64,000 bases of DNA from contig NZ_JAMWYX010000002.1 of the NCBI RefSeq assembly GCF_024305245.1, positions 62,001 to 126,000 on the forward strand. The letters run 5' to 3'. Shown here in pieces: positions 39,504 to 48,399 of this stretch. Position numbers and translations under genes: made by a program. Under the pieces are notes generated by a model. That model did not search any database and was not told the origin of the DNA. It worked only from the letters and a program-made list of their open reading frames with translations. Positions within the stretch are counted from its first letter, which is position 1. Each line of letters begins with the position of its first letter. This DNA comes from Erythrobacter sp. GTDB taxonomy: Bacteria; Pseudomonadota; Alphaproteobacteria; Sphingomonadales; Sphingomonadaceae.

Positions 39504-40211
39504 GTGACGCTCGCCCTCTCCAGCGCCGCCGGTGCGGCCCCTGTGGCCACCCGGCTCGACCCGCTCGAACTGTTCCTGCAGGCCGACATCATCGTTCAGG
39601 CGGTGATGCTGGGCCTGATCGTGGCCAGTATCTGGGTGTGGATGATCATCGTCTCGTTCTCCCTGCGGATCGGAAAGCTCGACAAGGCCTCGCGCGAATA
39701 CGAGGGCGTGTTCTGGGAGGAGCGCGACACGAACACGCTGGTCGGCAAGCAGCAGCGCCGGGAAGTGCCCGCCGCCCGCGTGGTCGGCGCCGGGCTGGAT
39801 GAATGGAAGAAATCCACCGCCAAACAACCGGTCGATCGCGAGGCGACCCGCCAGCGCATCGGTGCGGCGATGGAAAGCCAGGTCGCCGAAGAAGCGGACG
39901 AGTTGGCCGGGCGGTTAAACTTCCTCGCCACGGTCGGATCGGTCGCGCCGTTTGTGGGCCTGTTCGGCACGGTATGGGGGATCATGAACAGCTTCTTCCA
40001 GATCGGCGCGCAGCAGAGTGCGTCGCTGGCCGTGGTCGCCCCCGGCATTGCCGAGGCCCTGTTCGCCACCGCCATCGGGTTGTTCGCAGCCATCCCGGCG
40101 GTGATCGCCTATAACCGCTTTTCGGGCGCGGTGAACGTGTACGAAGCCAAGCTGCAACGCTTCGCCGACAAGGTCCACGCAGGGCTGAGCCGCGAACTGG
40201 ATCGGGTGTGA
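39504..40211 (+). CDS. tolQ: Tol-Pal system proton channel subunit TolQ
   Basis: 235-residue inner-membrane protein of the ExbB/MotA family; with TolR it converts proton motive force to movement of TolA during division. GTG start. Three membrane segments: about residues 26-48, 143-165 (VGSVAPFVGLFGTVWGIMNSF) and 180-203 (APGIAEALFATAIGLFAAIPAV). The cytoplasmic loop between helices 1 and 2 is charged. A 130-base hairpin-rich spacer separates it from tolR. Confidence 0.96.
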   Translation: MTLALSSAAGAAPVATRLDPLELFLQADIIVQAVMLGLIVASIWVWMIIVSFSLRIGKLDKASREYEGVFWEERDTNTLVGKQQRREVPAARVVGAGLDEWKKSTAKQPVDREATRQRIGAAMESQVAEEADELAGRLNFLATVGSVAPFVGLFGTVWGIMNSFFQIGAQQSASLAVVAPGIAEALFATAIGLFAAIPAVIAYNRFSGAVNVYEAKLQRFADKVHAGLSRELDRV

Positions 40212-40340
40212 GGGTATGATGGAAGGCGCAACAACCGGCTGCGCAGCAGCCGCAAGGGCGACCGCCCGCCCGCAGCGGGCGCAGCTTTGCTGCGCGTATA
40301 GCGAGGATCGCGCGCCCGGAGGGGCGTGCGGAACACAAGC
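40212..40340. repeat. Hairpin-rich insertion between tolQ and tolR
   Basis: The other tol genes lie within a few tens of bases of each other, but here about 130 bases hold at least three stem-loops: GCCCGC-AGC-GGGC, GCAGC-TTT-GCTGC and CGCGCCC-GGA-GGGGCG. No reading frame is convincing. It looks like an intergenic repeat element lodged in the operon. The last hairpin includes the likely tolR Shine-Dalgarno. Confidence 0.55.
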
Positions 40341-40784
<444 letters not shown>

Positions 40785-40792
40785 CCGGGACG

Positions 40793-41602
40793 ATGATGGG
40801 AGAGATCGCCTTTCGCAACGAGGAAAAGATCGGCTTTGCCGCAGCATTGGTGCTGCACGGCGCGCTGGTTGCCGTGCTGCTGATGCAGGCGGTGCGCAGC
40901 GAAGTGTCGGTGTTTCCCGAGCGGATGACGGTAAGCCTGGCGACCGAAGTGGGGCTGGAGGCGGCCTCGCCCGATCCGGTGGCTGAAAGCCGCGCCGCCA
41001 TCGCGCCGACGCTGTCCGATGATCCCGCGCCCGCGCCCGAACCGGCGGCTGCCGAGCGTGCGGAGCGTGCCGCGCCGACGCCGCCGCCGACCCAGCGCAC
41101 AACCCGCACCGCTTCGACCCAGCCAACCCGTGACCGTTCGCGTCCCGACCGAACGCCCTCCAAACCTGCCGCGACGCCCGCCAAGGCGGCGGAAAGGGGC
41201 GGCGGCAGCCTGATCGGGGACGATTTTCTCGAAGGCAAAGGCAGCTCGACCACCACGGAGGAGACCCGCGCACCTGCGGCGAATTTCGGCAGTGCCGAGC
41301 GCGCGGCGCTGTCCTCGGCGATCACCCGCCAGTTGCGCCCGCATTGGACTGCGCCTTCGGGCGTGGATACCGAAAAGCTCGTCTCGACCGTCTCGTGGGA
41401 TCTGAACCCCGATGGCAGCCTCAAGGGCCGCCCGCGCTGCAGGACAGATGCCAGCAGCATCACGGCCAGCAACCAGCCGCAGGCCGGCCTGCATTGCGAG
41501 CGCGCCATTCGTGCGGTTCAGCTGGCCGCTCCTTTCAAACTGCCCGACCAATTCTACGATCGCTGGAAGGCGCTCGAATGGCAATTCGACCGAAGGCTCT
41601 GA
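40793..41602 (+). CDS. tolA: TolA-like energy transducer protein
   Basis: 269 residues: one N-terminal helix (about residues 14-32, FAAALVLHGALVAVLLMQ), a long Ala/Pro/Arg/Thr-rich periplasmic linker (about 60-140), then a TonB/TolA C-terminal domain (about 160-265) ending in FYDRWKALEWQFDRR. It connects TolQ-TolR to TolB and Pal. The linker is rich in proline rather than the long alpha-helical repeats of enterobacterial TolA. Starts nine bases after tolR and abuts tolB. Confidence 0.88.
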   Translation: MMGEIAFRNEEKIGFAAALVLHGALVAVLLMQAVRSEVSVFPERMTVSLATEVGLEAASPDPVAESRAAIAPTLSDDPAPAPEPAAAERAERAAPTPPPTQRTTRTASTQPTRDRSRPDRTPSKPAATPAKAAERGGGSLIGDDFLEGKGSSTTTEETRAPAANFGSAERAALSSAITRQLRPHWTAPSGVDTEKLVSTVSWDLNPDGSLKGRPRCRTDASSITASNQPQAGLHCERAIRAVQLAAPFKLPDQFYDRWKALEWQFDRRL

Positions 41603-41603
41603 C

Positions 41604-43004
41604 ATGACCAAAAAGCTTCTGCTCCTCCTTTCCGCCGCGTTGATCGCCGCCCCCGCGACTGCGCAGGATCTCGGCGCGCCCATCGGCGAAGGGCAGCCGG
41701 TCGAAAGTATTGCGGTCGAAGGCGATGACGCCGACGGCCCGCTGCGCGGCACCGTCACCGACGAATCCGCATGGTCGGATATCGGTATCGCGATTCCCGC
41801 CTTCGCCACCGACCGCGAGCGGCCCACCCCCGCCAATGCCGATGGCACCGGGGCGTTGGGGCGTGAGGTCGCGCGCGTTATCACCGCCAACCTGCGCAAC
41901 AATGGCCTGTTCAAGCCTGTCGGCCCCGACAGCCTGCCGCAGCCGAGCTTTACCCAGATCACAGCGCCTGCGTTCAGCACATGGAGCGGGCGCAGCGCGG
42001 AAATGCTGGTGCACGGCTATGTCCGCGCGCGCGACGATGGCAAGCTGGTGGTCGGCTGTTACCTGTATGACGTCGCGCTGCAGGACGAACTGGTGCGTGA
42101 AGGCTGGGTGGTCGGCCCGGCCGATTGGCGGCGCGCGGCGCACAAGTGCTCCGACCTTATCTTCGCGCGCCTGACGGGGGAAAGCCCGTTCTTCGACAGC
42201 CGCATCGCCTATATCGCCGAGACCGGGCCGAAAGACCGCCGGGTCAAGCGGTTGGCGGTGATGGACAGCGACGGGGCCAACCACCGCTTTCTGACGCTGG
42301 GCAGCGCCACCGCGCTCACGCCGCGTTACTCGCCCGACTATTCGAACATTCTCTACCTGTCCTATGTCGACGGCAATCCGCGCATCTATGTCTATGACAT
42401 CGGCAGCGGAAAACAAACGCTGGTGACCGAGAACCGCAATCCCACCATCGCCCCGCGCTGGTCGCCCGATGGCCAATCGATCCTGTATTCGATGGCGGTC
42501 GCGGGCAATACCGATATCTACCGCGTCCCTGCGACCGGCGGGCAAAGCGTGCGGCTGACCAGCAATCCCGGCATCGATGTGGGCGGATCATATTCGCCCG
42601 ATGGCCGCAAGATCGTGTTCGAAAGCGACCGTTCGGGCAGCCAGCAATGCTATGTGATGGATGCCGACGGATCGAACCAGAAGCGCATCAGCTTTTTCGG
42701 CGGGCGCTGCGCCACGCCCGAATGGAGCCCGCGCGGCGACCAGATCGCTTTCACCCGTATCGCCGGGGATTTCAACGTCGCGGTGATGAACACCGGCGGC
42801 GGCAATATGCGCGTGCTGACGCGTGGCTGGCAGGATGAAGCTCCGACCTGGGCGCCCAATGGCCGCATCATCCAGTTCTTCCGCACCGAGAAGAATACCG
42901 GCCGCTCGGGCATCTGGCAGGTCGACCTGACCGGCGAGAACGAGCGCCGCCTGCCGACCCCGGTCGATGCGTCCGACCCTGCCTGGGGGCCGATCCGTCC
43001 GTGA
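41604..43004 (+). CDS. tolB: Tol-Pal system beta-propeller protein TolB
   Basis: Periplasmic protein that links TolA and Pal. 466 residues with a Sec signal peptide (MTKKLLLLLSAALIAAPATAQ), an N-terminal alpha/beta domain (about 60-190) and a six-bladed propeller (about 200-460) with repeated WSPDG and YSPDGRKIVFESDRSG units. The start at 41604 was chosen because it gives the signal peptide; a frame open to 41412 lies inside tolA. Confidence 0.97.
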   Translation: MTKKLLLLLSAALIAAPATAQDLGAPIGEGQPVESIAVEGDDADGPLRGTVTDESAWSDIGIAIPAFATDRERPTPANADGTGALGREVARVITANLRNNGLFKPVGPDSLPQPSFTQITAPAFSTWSGRSAEMLVHGYVRARDDGKLVVGCYLYDVALQDELVREGWVVGPADWRRAAHKCSDLIFARLTGESPFFDSRIAYIAETGPKDRRVKRLAVMDSDGANHRFLTLGSATALTPRYSPDYSNILYLSYVDGNPRIYVYDIGSGKQTLVTENRNPTIAPRWSPDGQSILYSMAVAGNTDIYRVPATGGQSVRLTSNPGIDVGGSYSPDGRKIVFESDRSGSQQCYVMDADGSNQKRISFFGGRCATPEWSPRGDQIAFTRIAGDFNVAVMNTGGGNMRVLTRGWQDEAPTWAPNGRIIQFFRTEKNTGRSGIWQVDLTGENERRLPTPVDASDPAWGPIRP

Positions 43005-43050
43005 CGGAATGCCTTGCGCCTGATAGAGTCCACCCGAAAGGAAAAGAGCG

Positions 43051-43569
43051 ATGAACACGAAAATTGCCACGATCCTGCTGCTGGCTTCGGCCACCACACT
43101 GGCTGCCTGCTCCAAGAAGGCACCCGAGCAGCTGCCGCCGCCGCCGGCCGAAACCGCGCAGACAACCCAGCCCACACCGCAGGTGCAGCCCACCGGCCCG
43201 CAGGTCGGATCGCAGCAGCATTTTGCTGCTGCCGTCGGTTCGTCGACCACGGTCTATTTCGACACTGATCGGTACAACATCGATTCGCAGGATGCCGCTG
43301 CGCTGCAGGCTCAGGCGCAGTATTTCGCGCGCTATCCGCAGGTCACCTTCACCATCGAAGGCCATGCCGACGAACGCGGCACGCGCGAATACAACCTGGC
43401 GCTGGGGGAACGCCGGGCCGACTCGGCCAAGAACTTCCTCGTCAGCCTCGGCGTCGATCCGAACCGGATTTCGGTCGTGAGCTACGGCAAGGAACGTCCG
43501 GTGGCACTCGCATCGAACGAAAGCGCATGGGCGCAGAACCGCCGCGCGGCGTCTGTCATCATCAATTAA
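43051..43569 (+). CDS. pal: Peptidoglycan-associated lipoprotein Pal
   Basis: Outer-membrane lipoprotein that binds peptidoglycan. 172 residues: signal with lipobox LAAC (lipidated Cys20), a Pro/Gln/Thr-rich linker (about 24-55) and an OmpA-like domain (about 62-170) with EGHADERGTREYNLALGERRA, the diaminopimelate-binding motif. AAGGAAAAGAG lies just upstream of the ATG. Last gene of the tol-pal operon. Confidence 0.97.
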   Translation: MNTKIATILLLASATTLAACSKKAPEQLPPPPAETAQTTQPTPQVQPTGPQVGSQQHFAAAVGSSTTVYFDTDRYNIDSQDAAALQAQAQYFARYPQVTFTIEGHADERGTREYNLALGERRADSAKNFLVSLGVDPNRISVVSYGKERPVALASNESAWAQNRRAASVIIN

Positions 43570-43589
43570 ACGCTGAAATCAGGCGATAA

Positions 43590-43745
43590 TCAGCCCTGAA
43601 GCAGGCCGGACGAAAGCTCGGCCTGCGCCGCATAGGGTGCAACCGGGGGTTCGCTGCCCGCCAGATCGCGCGCGCCGGTTACGATGCACAGGCCAGCCAG
43701 CGCGAGCACCGAGAACAGGCTGGAGAGGGTCAATTGCTGGCTCAT
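43590..43745 (-). CDS. Small exported or membrane protein (51 aa), unknown
   Basis: Convergent with pal. 51 residues from the ATG at 43745: a hydrophobic N-terminal segment (about residues 8-24, LSSLFSVLALAGLCIVTGA) that could be a signal or anchor, then a short Ala/Pro-rich tail. No family recognised. Codon use looks coding, but its length makes this tentative. Confidence 0.5.
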   Translation of the reverse strand: MSQQLTLSSLFSVLALAGLCIVTGARDLAGSEPPVAPYAAQAELSSGLLQG

Positions 43746-43947
43746 GGTCCTGTTCTTTCCGCGCGATGGGGGCAATCCCGCTGCATCAGTGATCTATCGC
43801 AATGCAACATTTCACATTGCAACTGGTTCCCGTGATCGCATCGCTTTGCTTTATTCGCCACCTCCCCTAGATTGATCGCCTGATGCCATCGACCAACGAC
43901 ATATCCGGCCCGCGCGCCGCCCGCAGCCTTGCCGCCGGACCGCGCGC

Positions 43948-44481
43948 ATGAGCCGCGCCAAACGTTCGCTCGACTGGGGGTTCCCGCGTTGGCGCGCCTA
44001 TGGCTCCTCGCAAGAAGCCGTGAACGTGCGGATGTGCGACCGTCACGGCTGCGACGAACCGGGCAATTGCCCCGCGCCCAAGGCTCCGAACAGCCGCGAC
44101 CGGTGGTATTTCTGTCAGAAACACGCCGCCGAATATAATTCCAAATGGGATTACTTCGAAGGGCTCGACAAGGCCGAAACGCAGGAACGCGCCCGCGCCG
44201 AGCAGGCCGAGAACGCCGGCTATGCCGAGGCGGCGCATTACGGCTGGGCCGGATCGGGCGATGGATCGCGCAGCGCCGATGAAATGCGCGCACTCGACGT
44301 GCTGGGGCTGCAAACGGACGCGGATTTCACCGCCGTCAAGAAAGCTTACCGCGCCCGCGCGAAGGAAGTGCACCCGGATGTGAAGCCGGGCGATGCCGAA
44401 GCGGCCAAGCAGTTCCAGCTGATCCAGACCAGCTACGAAGTCCTGCGCGCCGCCGAAGAACGCCGCGAGTGGCGGGGGTAG
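43948..44481 (+). CDS. J-domain protein with Cys-containing N-terminus
   Basis: 177 residues. The C-terminal half (about 112-176) is a J domain with the HPD motif (KEVHPDVKPGD), so it should stimulate an Hsp70. The N-terminal part has cysteines in MCDRHGCDEPGNCPAPK and WYFCQKHAAEYN that could bind a metal. Proteins with this order are widespread in alphaproteobacteria, with unknown clients. The ATG overlaps the stop of a 22-codon frame (43883-43951), a possible upstream peptide. Confidence 0.88.
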   Translation: MSRAKRSLDWGFPRWRAYGSSQEAVNVRMCDRHGCDEPGNCPAPKAPNSRDRWYFCQKHAAEYNSKWDYFEGLDKAETQERARAEQAENAGYAEAAHYGWAGSGDGSRSADEMRALDVLGLQTDADFTAVKKAYRARAKEVHPDVKPGDAEAAKQFQLIQTSYEVLRAAEERREWRG

Positions 44482-44508
44482 CGGAGGGCCTGGGCAGGGA
44501 CAGGCAGG

Positions 44509-45975
44509 CTAAAGCGCCTGCTTGAACACCCGCCCGCCTTTCATCACCAGTTTGAGGTTGGCATCGGGGTCGCCGAGGAAATCGAGGCTGGTCGCCGGAT
44601 CGCCGTCCCATACCAGCAGGTCGGCCAGCGCGCCCGGTTCGATCACGCCCAGCCTGCCCCGATAAGGCGCGCGTTCGCCCGACATCGCCAGCAATTCGCC
44701 CGCCGCGCCGGTCGCCATTGTCAGCGCGTCGAACGGCGACATGAAGCGGGTCAGCTTGGCCAATTGCCGTCCCTGGCTGCGCGAACCGCCGGGGTTCATC
44801 AGGATATCGGTGCCGAACGCCATCTTCACGCCCTCGGCCCGGCCCTGTTCGAAGGCGCGCACGGTGCCGACCGAAACCTGCTCCTGCTTGGCGATCTGCA
44901 CAGGATCGGTCTTGGGATTGGAATCCTCGTCGGCGAGGAATGGCTGGATCGACCACCACGCGCCCTCTTCGCGGATCATTCGGATCGTCTCGAGATCGGC
45001 GAGCTGGCCATGTTCGATCGACTTCACGCCCGCCCTCAGCGCCCGCTGGATACCATCCGAGGTGTAGACGTGGCTGCACACATAGGTGCCCCAATCCGCC
45101 GCCGCCCGCACCGCTGCGCGCATTTCCTCTTCAAGGAATTGCGCAGTGTCGAGCGGGTCGTAGAGCGAGGACACCCCGCCGCCTGCCATGATCTTGATCT
45201 GGCTGGCTCCCTTCATCAGCTGTTCGCGGGTGCGGCGCAGCACTTCGGCCTCGCCATCGGCGATCGCGGCAACGCCGGTGCGTTCGGTGTAGTCGGCCGG
45301 ATCGCTGTCCATCCGGGGCAGTGTGTTGAGGAAGCGGAAATCGCCGTGGCCCGAGGTCTGCGAGATCATTGCGCCCGAAGGGAAGATGCGCGGCCCCGGC
45401 AGCACACCGCGATCCACCGCCATCTTCAGACCGAACGCCGGCCCGCCGGTGTCGCGCACGGTGGTGAAGCCGCGCATCAGCGTCGCGCCCGCTTCTTGTC
45501 CGGCGATCAGATGCACCAGCGCAATGTCCTGCGTCAGCGCGGCGATCTGGCTGACGCTGACCAGCGTCGCGTGCCAGTGGCAATCGATCAGTCCCGGCGT
45601 AACGCTGCGCCCGCCGCAATCGATCCGCTCCGCATCCTGCGGCCCGGTCCCGGCACCGACGATGGCGCTGATCTTTCCGCCTTCGACCACGATCTCGCGC
45701 CCGCCATGCATCTTCGCAGCGTTGCCATCGAAAAAGGCGAGGTTGGTGAGCACGATGGGCCGACCCGGCGTTTGCGCGCGGGCATAGGAGGGGGCGAGGC
45801 CGAAGCCCGCGAACATGCCGAGCACCGCCGCGCTGCCGCCCAGTGCCTCGCGCCGCGAGAGATCAGCCTCGATCCGGGCGAAAGCAGCCTGCGTTTTCGG
45901 CGATCCGCACAGGCAGGGATTGATCCACACGGCCCCGGGCTCTGCCGCGTCATGCCCGCAACATTCCAGACCCAT
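44509..45975 (-). CDS. Exported metal-dependent amidohydrolase
   Basis: 488 residues from the ATG at 45975, preceded by GAGGGGG. An amidohydrolase TIM barrel fills residues about 75-480: GLIDCHWHATLV carries the metal-binding HxH, and later histidines occur in CSHVYTSDG and KSIEHGQLAD. Ahead of it is an unusual N-terminus: about 40 residues with Cys5, Cys6, Cys21 and Cys23, then a twin-arginine signal (SRREALGGSAAVLGMFAGFG) at 40-60. Relatives hydrolyse imides or dipeptides; the substrate here is unknown. Confidence 0.86.
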   Translation of the reverse strand: MGLECCGHDAAEPGAVWINPCLCGSPKTQAAFARIEADLSRREALGGSAAVLGMFAGFGLAPSYARAQTPGRPIVLTNLAFFDGNAAKMHGGREIVVEGGKISAIVGAGTGPQDAERIDCGGRSVTPGLIDCHWHATLVSVSQIAALTQDIALVHLIAGQEAGATLMRGFTTVRDTGGPAFGLKMAVDRGVLPGPRIFPSGAMISQTSGHGDFRFLNTLPRMDSDPADYTERTGVAAIADGEAEVLRRTREQLMKGASQIKIMAGGGVSSLYDPLDTAQFLEEEMRAAVRAAADWGTYVCSHVYTSDGIQRALRAGVKSIEHGQLADLETIRMIREEGAWWSIQPFLADEDSNPKTDPVQIAKQEQVSVGTVRAFEQGRAEGVKMAFGTDILMNPGGSRSQGRQLAKLTRFMSPFDALTMATGAAGELLAMSGERAPYRGRLGVIEPGALADLLVWDGDPATSLDFLGDPDANLKLVMKGGRVFKQAL

Positions 45976-46056
45976 CGCGCATCCCCCTCTGATCGCCAAC
46001 AGCGACCGAGCGGTATCAGAAAATCGCCTTCAAACCTAGCCGCTTGGCCCGCTGCT

Positions 46057-46848
46057 CTAGCGATCCGGATTGTCGTTCCACCACGCCACATCGGTCCACG
46101 GACGCACATCGACCTCGTGGCTCCAGCAATTGCGCGGTTGGTGGGCAAGGTGCCAGTAGGTTTCGGCCAGCGCCGCCGGGTCGATGACGCCGTCGGCTCC
46201 CTTGGCCTGTTTGAAGCCATCGAACCTGTCACCCAGCAGCTTGCCGAGCGTGTCGGGCGCATCGACCGCGCCATCGACCACGACATGCGCGACATGGACG
46301 CCTTGCGGAGCGAATTCGGCGTTCAGGGTCTGGCACAGCATCCGCCGCCCGCCCATCGCTGCCGCATGGCTGTGCTGCCCGGCATTGCCGCGCACCGCTG
46401 CGGTGGACGACGTGACCAGCAGCGTGCCGGGCGTGCCGTGCTTTGCCCGTTCCGCCATCGCCGGAAACAGCGCGTGGGCGAGCCGGAACACCCCGTAGGT
46501 GCCGAGCCGCCAGCCCAGTTCGAAAGTGCGGTGCGGCGTATCGGCCAGCTTCCGAGTGCCGATCTGCGCGCCGAGATTGTAGAGCGCGCAAGCGATCGGG
46601 CCGATCTCTGCCTCGGTCCGCGCCACCAGTTCCTCGATCGTCCCGTCCTCGGCAGCGTTGAGCAAGGTGCCGCTTGCGCTGCCTCCCGCTGCCTCAATGG
46701 TGTCGACCAGCCGCGCAAGGCCGTCCCCATCGCTCCTGCGCGCCAGCACCGCATGATAGCCACCTGCAGCAAAGCGCAGTGCGGCATTCCCCCCGATCCC
46801 GGCGCCTGCGCCAAGCACCAGGAATACGGGTTTGCGGCTGTCGGTCAT
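46057..46848 (-). CDS. SDR-family protein with degenerate active site
   Basis: 263 residues, Rossmann fold. The cofactor loop GAGAGIG (residues 13-19) and NLGAQIG are present, and VTSSTAAVRG marks the catalytic Ser strand. However, the expected YxxxK is not there: the matching stretch reads HSHAAAMGGRRM, so both the catalytic Tyr and Lys seem replaced. It may bind a nucleotide without normal oxidoreductase activity. ATG at 46848; a frame extends to 46875. Confidence 0.8.
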   Translation of the reverse strand: MTDSRKPVFLVLGAGAGIGGNAALRFAAGGYHAVLARRSDGDGLARLVDTIEAAGGSASGTLLNAAEDGTIEELVARTEAEIGPIACALYNLGAQIGTRKLADTPHRTFELGWRLGTYGVFRLAHALFPAMAERAKHGTPGTLLVTSSTAAVRGNAGQHSHAAAMGGRRMLCQTLNAEFAPQGVHVAHVVVDGAVDAPDTLGKLLGDRFDGFKQAKGADGVIDPAALAETYWHLAHQPRNCWSHEVDVRPWTDVAWWNDNPDR

Positions 46849-46900
46849 GGCTGGTTCTCCCCTCGCACCGCCCATGATCTAGCAGGCGAGGGGAGAAAAC

Positions 46901-48214
46901 TCACACGTGTTCGAGCGCTTGCGCGAAATCGGCGATCAGATCGTCGGCATCCTCGATCCCGATGCTGATCCGCACCAGATTATCGCTGATCCCCAGCATG
47001 GTCTTGCGCGCGTGCGGAACCGAAAGGTGGGTCATGCTCGCCGGGTGGCTCGCCAGCGTCTCCGTCCCGCCGAGGCTGACTGCCAGCTTGGCGATGGTGA
47101 GGTTGTCGAGGAACGCGAAACTCTCCGCCTCTCCGCCCTTGATGAACAGGCTGAAGGTGCTGCCTGCGCCCAGACAGTGGCGAGCATAGATGTCCTGCTG
47201 GCGCGCATCGGCGATGAAGCCGAGATAGCCCAGCCCTTCGACCTTGGGATGGCCGCGCAGGAATTCGCACACCTTGGCGGCGTTCTCGCCTGCGCGCTGC
47301 ATCCTGAGTTCGACCGTCTCAAGCGAACGCAGCAGCATCCACGCAGTGTTGGGATCGACGATCCCGCCCATCGTGTTGCGCAGCGCACGCACCGGGTCCA
47401 TCCACCGCTTCGCCCCGGCAATGCTGCCCGCGACCAGATCGGAATGGCCGCCGACATATTTGGTCAGCGAATAGGCGACGATGTCCGCGCCATGTTCCAG
47501 CGGGCGTTGCCACAGCGGGCCGAGGAAGGTGTTGTCGATGGCAATGGGAGTGCCTGCGAGAGCGGAGTCGCGCGCGTCCCTCACCGCCTCGATATCGACC
47601 AGCGCGTTGGTCGGGTTGGCCGGGCTTTCAAGGTAGATCATCGCCACCTTGCCGCCCTGTTCGTCGGCCTGCGCCTTGGCTTTGGCCAGCACCGTATCGA
47701 GTTCTTCGCGCGTCGCACCGGCGGGAAAATCGACATAGGTGATGCCGAACCGGCTCAGCACCTTGGCGACGAAGCCTTCGGATGCGGCATAAAGCGGGCC
47801 GGAATGGACGATCACATCGTTCTGACTGGCATAGGCCATCATCAGAATGCAGATCGCGGTCATCCCGCTGCTGAAGGTCAGCGCGTCCTCCGCCCCGTCC
47901 CACACCGCGAGGCGATCTTCGAGGATTTCCTGATTGGGGCCGTTGAAGCGCGAATAGACGAGCCCTTCCGCGCCGCCTTCGCGCAGGCCGGTGATGCCTT
48001 CGAAATGGCGCTTGCCCGCCGCCGCGCTTTCAAAGGCGAAGGTGCTGGTGAGGAAGATCGGAGCTTTCAGCGATCCTTCGGACAGTACCGGATCATAACC
48101 GTGGCCCATCATCAGCGTGGACGGCTTCAGCGGCCGCCCTCCGATTTCGCGCTTGGCGGGTTTGGGTTTGCGGCGCGGGGTGGGGGTATCAACAGCGTCT
48201 ACGGCGTCTGGCAT
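46901..48214 (-). CDS. Cystathionine gamma-synthase / gamma-lyase family PLP enzyme
   Basis: 437-residue Cys/Met-metabolism PLP enzyme. The PLP lysine is Lys252 in YSLTKYVGGH; YSRFNGPNQEILEDRLAVWDG and SSGMTA give the other cofactor contacts. A basic N-terminus of about 35 residues precedes the core. The family includes cystathionine synthases, lyases and methionine gamma-lyases; I cannot tell which. The leader upstream is highly structured, and its Shine-Dalgarno is complementary to a hairpin loop, so translation is probably regulated. Confidence 0.87.
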   Translation of the reverse strand: MPDAVDAVDTPTPRRKPKPAKREIGGRPLKPSTLMMGHGYDPVLSEGSLKAPIFLTSTFAFESAAAGKRHFEGITGLREGGAEGLVYSRFNGPNQEILEDRLAVWDGAEDALTFSSGMTAICILMMAYASQNDVIVHSGPLYAASEGFVAKVLSRFGITYVDFPAGATREELDTVLAKAKAQADEQGGKVAMIYLESPANPTNALVDIEAVRDARDSALAGTPIAIDNTFLGPLWQRPLEHGADIVAYSLTKYVGGHSDLVAGSIAGAKRWMDPVRALRNTMGGIVDPNTAWMLLRSLETVELRMQRAGENAAKVCEFLRGHPKVEGLGYLGFIADARQQDIYARHCLGAGSTFSLFIKGGEAESFAFLDNLTIAKLAVSLGGTETLASHPASMTHLSVPHARKTMLGISDNLVRISIGIEDADDLIADFAQALEHV

Positions 48215-48330
48215 GGCCAGGTCCTTCCTTTGCTCACGCTCCCAGGAAGGCGGGAGCCGATCACGGCCAGCAGGGCGCCCGTTCCTAACCTCCTCAGGAA
48301 CGCCTCTCCGCTGCTTCCGCGTTGCTGGCC
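48215..48330 (-). promoter_or_regulatory. Structured mRNA leader with sequestered Shine-Dalgarno (riboswitch candidate)
   Basis: In RNA order (minus strand): outer helix GGCCAGCA (48330-48323) with TGCTGGCC (48272-48265), enclosing a hairpin CGTTCCT/AGGAACG (48302-48280); then hairpin GCTCCC/GGGAGC (48257-48238), whose loop CCTTCCT (48250-48244) is exactly complementary to the Shine-Dalgarno AGGAAGG (48229-48223), forming a pseudoknot. The ATG follows at 48214. I do not recognise a described class; it does not read as SAM-II or SAH. Confidence 0.6.
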
Positions 48331-48399
48331 GTCAGGTATCGCGCAGGCTGGCGGCTTGCAAGCTGCGCGGGCCGGCTTTCAGACGGGCAGATCGTCAGT

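Noticed and set aside
48215..48330. Assigning the leader as a SAM-II or SAH riboswitch
   Set aside because: The conserved core sequences of those classes as I remember them are not there; only the general pseudoknot idea fits.
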